In this document: piece by piece, positions 1 through 5,038 of the stretch
How the letters are laid out: each line of letters begins with the position of its first letter
Position numbering within the stretch: the first letter of the stretch is position 1
NCBI GenBank assembly: GCA_003543115.1
Contig: DPJH01000017.1
Location: 1-5,923 of the forward strand
DNA from: Candidatus Moraniibacteriota bacterium
Lineage (GTDB): Bacteria > Patescibacteriota > Minisyncoccia > Moranbacterales > UBA2206
Length of the DNA: 5,923 nt
Direction of reading: 5' to 3'
Notes under the pieces: generated by a model
The model's input: only the letters and a program-made list of their open reading frames with translations
What the model was told of the DNA's origin: nothing
Databases searched by the model: none
Program-made: the position numbers and the translations under genes

Positions 1-1127
1 GTCATCTCGCTCACCAAAATATCTCCCTTGGACATGTTTTTTATTTTTTCCGCGTGGTCGAATGACTGGGTGTATGAAAGGACAACCACCTTTCCTTTGA
101 CAATTCCTTTTGATGCAACGTTGCCTTTGATTTCCACAATATCTTCGTCCAGCCTATTGATGTTTTTAATGAATTCTTCAGCTTCATTTCCTTCCAATGT
201 CGTTATAATTCCATTTGCCAATATCTTTGCAAAACCCTTCGATCTAATATTTAATTTCTCTTCGCTAACTTTCTTGTTCGACAATATGAGCTCATCAAGC
301 TCTTCCTCGTCATATTTTTTCAAAGTATTTTTTGAAACTCCATAGCGGCGCTTCCATTCCAAGAGAAACAACTCGAAAAAATATATGATCGGCATCCAGA
401 CAAATCTCATCCCGAATCTTTTTTCCCCTACAGTCGACAAGATGTTTCCTAGTCGAACCACCTCGGGAGAAAGTGACTTTTCTTGAATGAGATTTTCTTT
501 TCTGGATCTGTCTTTCGTTTTGATTTCATACAGAGGCGTTTGAAGCAAAGTCTTATCAATTACAGAATCTTCATGCCCGATCAGTTCGGCGAATGACTTT
601 TGAAAAAAATCACCTTTGTTCTTAAATACAAATTCTACTTCAGAGCCCGTTAGGATGCTGAATATTTCTTCATGATCTTCGAAGCTCGCCAATTTCTTCT
701 TCAACTCTTCTTCTATCTTGGCGATATAATGCGGCTGTGTAGCGATATATGAACGCATGAAGCTGCCATAGGGCTTCACATATTTCAAATATTCCTGGAA
801 CAATTCTTCATTGCTAAGTTTTGTGAGATCAAGAGAAACCAAGCGTCGCATATTTTCGTTGTTTTCCACCGTTTCTTTTTCTATTTTTTGCAGCAATTGA
901 TCGAGACCATTGTTTTCAATATAGAATTGGTATCCTTTTCCAGCTAGATCTTTAAGCTCATCCTCTAACAAATAGAATTCCATATGGAAATTCTTCGCAA
1001 ACCCCACTGCATTTTGAGCGCCTAGGTCGAATATGGCCCCCGGTCCATAATTTCTGATAGTGGAGAGAAGGTCATAGTTGTTATGATTTTCCTCAGCCCA
1101 CATCCGGACAAATTTTTGTGAATCCAT
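1..1127 (-). CDS. PEP-utilizing enzyme mobile-domain protein, 3' end outside window
   Basis: The frame is open from an ATG at 1127-1125 to the window edge: 375 complete codons with no stop, so the C-terminus is missing. Residues 1-265 are a predicted mostly helical region I do not recognise, with no signal peptide; a hydrophobic stretch near 244-256 reads more like a buried helix than a membrane segment. Residues 263-305 match the linker shared by the other three paralogues (YDEEELDEL followed by NIRSKGFAKIL). From about residue 332 the swivelling (PEP-utilizing mobile) domain begins, with VEIKGNVASKGIVKGKVVVL and later SKGDILVSEMT. It is cut just before the expected GG-x-[ST]-x-H phosphohistidine motif, so the catalytic His cannot be confirmed. 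No ATP-grasp domain precedes it. The gene starts 36 bp after the histidine phosphatase gene, probably in the same operon, with no clear Shine-Dalgarno sequence. The domain call is firm; the substrate is unknown. Confidence 0.85.
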   Translation of the reverse strand, partial: MDSQKFVRMWAEENHNNYDLLSTIRNYGPGAIFDLGAQNAVGFAKNFHMEFYLLEDELKDLAGKGYQFYIENNGLDQLLQKIEKETVENNENMRRLVSLDLTKLSNEELFQEYLKYVKPYGSFMRSYIATQPHYIAKIEEELKKKLASFEDHEEIFSILTGSEVEFVFKNKGDFFQKSFAELIGHEDSVIDKTLLQTPLYEIKTKDRSRKENLIQEKSLSPEVVRLGNILSTVGEKRFGMRFVWMPIIYFFELFLLEWKRRYGVSKNTLKKYDEEELDELILSNKKVSEEKLNIRSKGFAKILANGIITTLEGNEAEEFIKNINRLDEDIVEIKGNVASKGIVKGKVVVLSYTQSFDHAEKIKNMSKGDILVSEM

Positions 1128-1163
1128 AAAATTTTATATTAGGTTCAGCTTGCGATATAAGAA

Positions 1164-2141
1164 TTATAAAGAAATTTCAGCTTTCTCACCCCTTCTTTCC
1201 AATGAAATTTCATCATCAGAGACAGCTTCAATCCCTAGAGCTTCGCAATTTGCCATGTCGCGATCGCCGAAATATTTTTCCAAAACCGGGCTGGCATAAT
1301 TTTCATGTCCAAAACCGAGAATTTTCAAATTTTTCTCAAGACCCGCTTCCTTTGCCTTGTCCATTCCCCATTTAGCCAGCTTCATGATGTTCTGGAATCT
1401 TTTTTCCATCTGCTCGGCATTTCTGACATCAGGAAACAATTCTTTGATCTGATCTGCATATTTGTGATATACTTCGCCGAATCCTTTTTTCTTCACTTCG
1501 TCAGGAGCGTTGTTTATGATTTCTCTGGCTTGGCGCCATTTTGATCTCAGATCTTCCGGCAACCTGTCTGCAATCGAGTCTTGGATAAATTGAGGGAGTC
1601 CTGCCACAAAGATCGAGTGTTCTATATAATCTCTTGGATTGAGCGATAGCATGCTGCTCATCCTGACATATCCATCGGTCTCTTCGTGCAAATCAGTCTT
1701 TCCTGCTTCCTTATCTTCGGGGGATTGTTCAAGATTAGTTTTTGTCGGTTTTATAATTTCAAATCCTCTTCTCTCTGCCTCTTGCCGATAAATATTAGCA
1801 GTCGCCAAAGTCCGCGCTTCATTGCTAGAAGCGAAAAACAAAATGTCTTTTTCAGGATCAAGATTTCGAAAAAATTCTTCTGCTTTATTTTCAGCCAACT
1901 CAAGTCCTTTTGATGACAGATCTGGAAATTTTTGATCTCTAGGGTCAAATTTTTTATCAAGTCTGTCTTTTTGCATCACATAGGTGTCATAATTAGAAGC
2001 GCTGTGCCGGATATAAGACGCGCTATGCTTTCCGCCTTCATCGGTTTCATTAGTTTCATTTTCTTCCCCCTCTTTTTTCTTTTCCTCATCAAGAGGCTTT
2101 TCTGCTGAAGATCCTGGATTGTAGGCAAATTGCTCTGACAT
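1164..2141 (-). CDS. Divergent histidine phosphatase (phosphoglycerate mutase-like) superfamily protein
   Basis: This is a 325-residue protein, ATG at 2141-2139, TAA stop. Residues 12-40 are a charged, low-complexity Glu/Lys/Asn tail, probably disordered, with no signal peptide. The histidine-phosphatase signature follows: YIRHSASNYD with R45-H46 in place of the usual RHG, then a PDLSSKGLELAENKAEEFF helix (73-91) typical of the family's 'LT..G..QA' segment, then FFASSNEARTLATANIY (102-118) supplying a conserved Arg at 110, and finally ILGFGHENYA with the second catalytic His at 279. The 169 residues between R110 and H279 are longer than in compact members such as SixA and hold charged, predicted helical inserts. 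Superfamily members dephosphorylate small molecules or, as SixA does, phosphohistidine on proteins. Because the gene lies between two swivelling-domain genes in one apparent operon, a phosphohistidine target is attractive but inferred. The superfamily call is based on motifs only. Confidence 0.65.
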   Translation of the reverse strand: MSEQFAYNPGSSAEKPLDEEKKKEGEENETNETDEGGKHSASYIRHSASNYDTYVMQKDRLDKKFDPRDQKFPDLSSKGLELAENKAEEFFRNLDPEKDILFFASSNEARTLATANIYRQEAERRGFEIIKPTKTNLEQSPEDKEAGKTDLHEETDGYVRMSSMLSLNPRDYIEHSIFVAGLPQFIQDSIADRLPEDLRSKWRQAREIINNAPDEVKKKGFGEVYHKYADQIKELFPDVRNAEQMEKRFQNIMKLAKWGMDKAKEAGLEKNLKILGFGHENYASPVLEKYFGDRDMANCEALGIEAVSDDEISLERRGEKAEISL

Positions 2142-2175
2142 ATTTTTTATTATTTATTTTATTGTTCTCGTTTAC

Positions 2176-2181
2176 ATTATA
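2176..2181 (-). promoter_or_regulatory. Possible internal -10 element upstream of the histidine phosphatase gene
   Basis: In the 40-bp gap between the stop codon of the upstream gene and the ATG at 2141, the minus strand reads a perfect TATAAT. No convincing -35 hexamer lies 16-18 bp upstream and there is no TG extension, so this may only reflect the AT-rich spacer. If real, it would allow the two downstream genes to be transcribed separately from the first gene of the operon. Confidence 0.22.
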
Positions 2182-3234
2182 CTATTTCTCTAAAATTCTC
2201 ACCACCCCTTTTTCTGCGTCCACTTCCACCAAATCTCCATCCTTGAGAATAGTTGTCGCATTTTCTGTTCCGACGATGCACGGAATGTTCAATTCGCGAG
2301 AGACAATGGCCGCATGAGACATGAGACCTCCTTGATTAGTGACAATGGCTGCGGCTTTCGAGCAGGCCGGCATTATTTCTGGAGAAGTGGTTTCCGCAAC
2401 CAGAACATCACCTTTTTCCATCCTGTCCATCGCTTTTCGAAGATCGGAAAATGAAGTGACATTATCGGGGAAAATAATCGCCCGTCCTTTGGCAAAACCC
2501 TTGGAAGCCACCACGCCTTTGATGACATTTTCATCATTCGAAGAAAAAATCCTGGCGATCTCTTTTGGATTGTCGTGGAGAAAAAGCAAATCATCCTCCG
2601 AATAAACGGCATAGAAGTTTTTTCTTTCAAGACATACCGAGTCATCAAATTTTTGACCGTCAAACACCATATCAAGCTCCTCCGGAGTATAAAAAAGAAG
2701 CTTGTCATAATCAATGTCAAACTTCTCGGCTATAGATTTCAAAATGGAATAGATGAGCGCATTTTCTCCAAAAAGAATCTCATTAATGACTCTTCTCATG
2801 TCCTCCTTCAATTTTCCGAAGTGAGGCAAATTATTCTGGACAAGTCCCTTTTCCGAAGCCCGATCAGTATAGAAAAAATCTGTCTTGTCATAGTAACCGT
2901 AAAACTTTGCAAATGCCTCATCAATGTCATGCATATCTTTTTTCGAAATGATCTTTTCTTGCAAATTTTTAGACAATCCCAAAAATTCAGCCGCGGCTTT
3001 TTTCATTTCAGATTCAAACTTGCTAGCGCTCTCCTTAGTCCCATAAATCTCGACCCCCTCATTAAGAGTCTTTTCAAATTCATCTTTTGGAATATATAGC
3101 GTTCTTTGGTTATTGGCGTTGATCGCAAGAATCCTTTTGTCTTTTTTCCTTTCAAGATAAAAGAAATCAAGAAGAAGAGGCACATTTGTAAATCGGAACA
3201 ATCTTACATAATTTTTTGGATCGAATATTTTCAT
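2182..3234 (-). CDS. Stand-alone PEP-utilizing enzyme mobile (swivelling phosphohistidine) domain protein
   Basis: A complete 350-residue protein, ATG at 3234-3232, TAG stop. Residues 1-160 are an unrecognised N-terminal region. Residues 160-212 hold the linker shared with the paralogues (FDIDYDKLLFYTPEEL, then LERKNFYAVY), which resembles the segment that joins substrate or ATP-binding domains to the swivelling domain in PEP synthase and rifampin-phosphotransferase-type enzymes. Residues 236-350 are the swivelling domain: IKGVVASKGFAKGRAII, GDVLVAETTSPEIMPACSKA, QGGLMSHAAIVSREL and IPCIVGTENA. The phosphoryl-carrying His is H307 (codon 2316-2314). The motif differs slightly from the family pattern, with Met305 where Ser/Thr/Asn is usual. 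No ATP-grasp domain is present, so the protein cannot charge its own His in the classical way. It is probably the first gene of a minus-strand operon, driven by the promoter at 3282-3310. There is no obvious Shine-Dalgarno sequence. Confidence 0.88.
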   Translation of the reverse strand: MKIFDPKNYVRLFRFTNVPLLLDFFYLERKKDKRILAINANNQRTLYIPKDEFEKTLNEGVEIYGTKESASKFESEMKKAAAEFLGLSKNLQEKIISKKDMHDIDEAFAKFYGYYDKTDFFYTDRASEKGLVQNNLPHFGKLKEDMRRVINEILFGENALIYSILKSIAEKFDIDYDKLLFYTPEELDMVFDGQKFDDSVCLERKNFYAVYSEDDLLFLHDNPKEIARIFSSNDENVIKGVVASKGFAKGRAIIFPDNVTSFSDLRKAMDRMEKGDVLVAETTSPEIMPACSKAAAIVTNQGGLMSHAAIVSRELNIPCIVGTENATTILKDGDLVEVDAEKGVVRILEK

Positions 3235-3281
3235 AAGCGAACAAATTTTTGCGAATTATTTTTTGACGCCTGCCTATCTCA

Positions 3282-3310
3282 ATAATACTGCATTCAAGCC
3301 AAAATATCAA
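3282..3310 (-). promoter_or_regulatory. Sigma-70-type promoter for the left-hand minus-strand operon
   Basis: On the minus strand, TTGATA (3310-3305, 5 of 6 matches to the -35 consensus) is followed after exactly 17 bp by TATTAT (3287-3282, 5 of 6 matches to the -10). Transcription would begin near 3275, about 40 nt upstream of the ATG at 3234. It lies back to back with the plus-strand promoter, the two -35 boxes being 27 bp apart. Confidence 0.6.
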
Positions 3311-3337
3311 TTAAAAGAGATATCCACTATAGCTTGC

Positions 3338-3366
3338 TTGACTTTTTGGTGGAAATATGATAGTAT
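3338..3366 (+). promoter_or_regulatory. Sigma-70-type promoter with extended -10 for the LMW phosphatase-like gene
   Basis: TTGACT (3338-3343, 5 of 6 matches) and TAGTAT (3361-3366, 4 of 6) are separated by 17 bp. A TGA just before the -10 (3358-3360) supplies the TGn extension that compensates for weak -10 boxes. The predicted start is near 3373, giving a leader of about 60 nt before the ATG at 3435. Confidence 0.6.
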
Positions 3367-3389
3367 ATTTAGTCAGTCGTGGATAGTAT
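3359..3389 (+). repeat. 8-bp direct repeat overlapping the promoter (possible operator)
   Basis: GATAGTAT occurs at 3359-3366, covering the -10 box, and again at 3382-3389 just after the predicted start, a period of 23 bp (about two helical turns). In addition TATCCAC (3321-3327) and GTGGATA (3379-3385) form a 7-bp inverted repeat around the promoter. Such placement would suit a repressor, but short AT-rich repeats also arise by chance and no regulator is visible nearby. Confidence 0.25.
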
Positions 3390-3397
3390 TTTTTAAC

Positions 3398-3411
3398 TGC
3401 CAACAATGGCA
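3398..3411 (+). promoter_or_regulatory. Small leader hairpin upstream of the ribosome binding site
   Basis: TGCCA (3398-3402) and TGGCA (3407-3411) form a perfect 5-bp stem with a 4-nt ACAA loop in the 5' leader, 11 nt before the Shine-Dalgarno sequence. It could be a small RNA stem that keeps the leader structured, or a palindromic DNA site. It has no T-tract immediately after it, so it is not a terminator. Confidence 0.25.
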
Positions 3412-3422
3412 AAAAGACAACC

Positions 3423-3431
3423 AAAGGTGAT
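3423..3431 (+). promoter_or_regulatory. Shine-Dalgarno sequence of the LMW phosphatase-like gene
   Basis: AAAGGTGAT contains AGGTGAT, a 7-nt match to the complement of the usual 16S rRNA 3' end, at suitable spacing from the ATG at 3435. It fixes this start over the out-of-frame ATG at 3406. It is notable because none of the four minus-strand starts that can be seen has a comparable site. Confidence 0.7.
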
Positions 3432-3434
3432 GAT

Positions 3435-3887
3435 ATGTACATTCCCAGAAAAGTATTGTGTGTTTGTCACGGAAACTCTGATCGTAGCCCACTTATGGCT
3501 GCGGTTCTCTTGATGTATCTGCGACAAGCTATGATTCCGGGCGTTCTTGTTGAAAGTGCTGGAATTCTGGAGCACGCCAAGAATGGCGGCGGTGCATCCG
3601 AAGGAAGCACGGTTACTGCCAGACGTCTCGGGCTAGATCTCTCCACTCATCAAAAGCGGTGGGTAAACGAGATTCCCGATCTCGACCGGTTCGATTTGAT
3701 TATCGGATCGGACATCGAAGCAACGGGATACATGTTCGGGAAGCTCAAGGTTCCGAAGGAAAAGCTCTTCCGTCTTGATATCCCTGACCCATGGCCGTCT
3801 ACCTACAGACCCGATCACGACCAAACAGCCGAGGCTATTATGGCCGGCATGTGTCGAGTGATGTTCCGATATTTTTCCGCCGAATAG
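3435..3887 (+). CDS. Low-molecular-weight protein-tyrosine-phosphatase-like protein
   Basis: A complete 150-residue cytoplasmic protein, the normal size for the family. VLCVCHGNSDRSP (7-19) is the phosphate-binding loop CX5R, with nucleophile Cys11 and Arg17; Ser18 and Pro19 are also conserved. ESAGI (40-44) corresponds to the usual SAGT strand, FDLIIGSDIE (86-95) to the 'fDlIl.MD' strand, and DPW (118-120) carries Asp118, the expected general acid. The second P-loop Cys of many family members is Asp16 here, so the redox protection described for that Cys would be absent. Possible substrates are phosphotyrosine or phosphoarginine proteins; arsenate reductase is less likely. The gene has its own promoter, a strong Shine-Dalgarno sequence and a terminator, runs opposite to all neighbours, and is about 52% GC against about 35-43% around it. 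This suggests a transferred or independently regulated gene rather than a member of the flanking operons. Confidence 0.85.
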   Translation: MYIPRKVLCVCHGNSDRSPLMAAVLLMYLRQAMIPGVLVESAGILEHAKNGGGASEGSTVTARRLGLDLSTHQKRWVNEIPDLDRFDLIIGSDIEATGYMFGKLKVPKEKLFRLDIPDPWPSTYRPDHDQTAEAIMAGMCRVMFRYFSAE

Positions 3888-3916
3888 TTAGACTCCCGCG
3901 CGAGTATCGACTATTC
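3882..3916 (+). repeat. Imperfect inverted repeat spanning the stop codon
   Basis: GAATAGT (3882-3888) pairs with ACTATTC (3910-3916), and inside it ACTC (3892-3895) pairs with GAGT (3902-3905) around a CCGCGC loop. The outer left arm contains the TAG stop of the phosphatase-like gene. It may help protect the mRNA 3' end together with the terminator that follows. The significance is uncertain. Confidence 0.3.
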
Positions 3917-3917
3917 T

Positions 3918-3960
3918 TACAGCTCAGTCTTTGAAAAAAGATTGGGCTGTGTTTTTTTTT
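3918..3960 (+). terminator. Strong intrinsic (rho-independent) terminator
   Basis: A 14-bp stem (3919-3932 with 3937-3950, including two G-T wobbles, extendable by one more at 3918/3951) closes a GAAA tetraloop and is followed by nine T residues at 3952-3960. This ends the plus-strand phosphatase-like transcript. The T-tract overlaps the complement of the convergent gene's stop codon (3959-3961). Read on the minus strand the hairpin lacks a following T-tract, so it should act mainly in one direction. Confidence 0.9.
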
Positions 3961-5032
3961 ATTTTAAAATTCTTATTATACCCTCGTTAGCATCCACCTC
4001 CACCAGATCGCCATCATGCAGAACTTGTGTCGCGATTTTAGTTCCGATGATACAAGGAATACCCAATTCGCGAGCTACGATTGCAGCATGGCAAGTTATC
4101 CCTCCTTCATCAGTGATGATAGCTGCTGCTTTGTTGCAAGCCATGATTGTCCCAGGCCTGGTCATCTCGGTGACTAATATTTCTCCCTTTTGGAAACATA
4201 GGACTTTTTTACTCACATCTTTTCTGTTGTGTATTATCAGCCTCACTTTCCCCCGCGCAATGCCTTTCACGGCAATAGATCCCTTCAATTTCTTGTTTTC
4301 ATTATTCTCATGATTCTTAAATTTCCTAAAAATATTAATAAATCCTTTACCGGTTACTATTGTTTGTTTTTGACTGTCTATAAGTAGAATATATCCCTTT
4401 TTTCTCCTATCTATGATATCCCCTCTAACTTTTTTATTTTCAGCCAATAGCAAGATCATTTCACCGTAGGTATAGAAATATAATTCCGTCACTTTTACAT
4501 CGAACCTCTTTCCAATTTCTTTTATTAATATTCCTATAAAATTATAAAAAACCGCTTCTCCTTCTTTCCTCAACTCAAAGCGTATGTTGCTTAATTTTTC
4601 TATAGTATCCTTATACTTTCCGCTCTCTTGCTCAAATTTTTCCATACGAAATGGTTCTGTTTTCGCGTAGATATGACTGTATAAATTTAATATTTTGATA
4701 AATTCTGAATAAAAAAATCTGATCCCATCATTACTAATATCTTTTACTTTTTTGCCACCAAAATAATCCACTAACTGATCCATCTTTTCCAGCGTGTCTG
4801 TGCTTTGTTTTTCGTAGGCAATAACATTTTGCTCATGCTTGAAAAAATCATAGCCCTCTTTGGATAGTTTTTTCCTCCTCTCACTCGAAGCGTAGAGGTG
4901 GATAACATTTCTTCTATAGAAAACCAGCATTCCTTGAGAAAATAACTTATGATTTTTGTCAGTCATTCGAAACAACGGCAATTTCAATTCCCGCGTCCAA
5001 AATTCCATGTCTTTTATGTCTGCTAATTTCAT
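3959..5032 (-). CDS. Stand-alone PEP-utilizing enzyme mobile (swivelling phosphohistidine) domain protein
   Basis: A complete 357-residue protein, ATG at 5032-5030, TAA stop. Residues 1-155 are an unrecognised, Lys-rich, predicted mostly helical region. Residues 158-220 contain the shared linker (FDVKVTELYFYTYGEM, then IIDRRKKGYILLI). The swivelling domain spans about 248-357: LKGSIAVKGIARGKVRLII, GEILVTEMTRPGTIMACNKA, DEGGITCHAAIVARELGIP and the C-terminal GDLVEVDANEG. The phosphoryl-carrying residue is H315 (codon 4090-4088), and GGITCHAAIVAR fits the family phosphohistidine signature, including the Cys before His that E. coli PEP synthase also has. There is no ATP-grasp domain. The start lies 6 bp after the stop of the upstream paralogue, so the two are almost certainly co-transcribed. 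No Shine-Dalgarno sequence is seen, and translation may depend on the upstream gene. It converges on the plus-strand phosphatase-like gene with a 71-bp gap. The substrate is unknown. Confidence 0.88.
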   Translation of the reverse strand: MKLADIKDMEFWTRELKLPLFRMTDKNHKLFSQGMLVFYRRNVIHLYASSERRKKLSKEGYDFFKHEQNVIAYEKQSTDTLEKMDQLVDYFGGKKVKDISNDGIRFFYSEFIKILNLYSHIYAKTEPFRMEKFEQESGKYKDTIEKLSNIRFELRKEGEAVFYNFIGILIKEIGKRFDVKVTELYFYTYGEMILLLAENKKVRGDIIDRRKKGYILLIDSQKQTIVTGKGFINIFRKFKNHENNENKKLKGSIAVKGIARGKVRLIIHNRKDVSKKVLCFQKGEILVTEMTRPGTIMACNKAAAIITDEGGITCHAAIVARELGIPCIIGTKIATQVLHDGDLVEVDANEGIIRILK

Positions 5033-5038
5033 GTCAAT

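Noticed and set aside
244..256. Antisense-side coincidence considered for a transmembrane segment in the first gene
   Set aside because: Residues 244-256 of the protein (not these nucleotides) are hydrophobic but short, flanked by charged residues, and align with an ordinary helix in the paralogues.
28..345. Plus-strand open frame of 105 codons
   Set aside because: It lies antisense to the first PEP-mobile-domain gene; its Ser/Phe-rich translation is the mirror of Glu/Lys-rich coding sequence, with no start signal.
2575..3099. Plus-strand open frame of 174 codons
   Set aside because: It is fully antisense to the 350-residue swivelling-domain gene, which has clear motifs. The translation has no recognisable domain and no Shine-Dalgarno sequence.
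3406..3513. ATG upstream of the phosphatase-like gene opening a 35-codon frame
   Set aside because: It is out of frame with the phosphatase, has no Shine-Dalgarno sequence and ends at a TGA inside the gene. The ATG at 3435 has a good site and gives a normal family N-terminus.
3942..4313. Plus-strand open frame of 123 codons starting inside the terminator
   Set aside because: It starts within the terminator stem and is antisense to the conserved His-domain segment of the 357-residue gene. A similar shadow occurs opposite the same segment at 5205-5420 and at 2339-2605.
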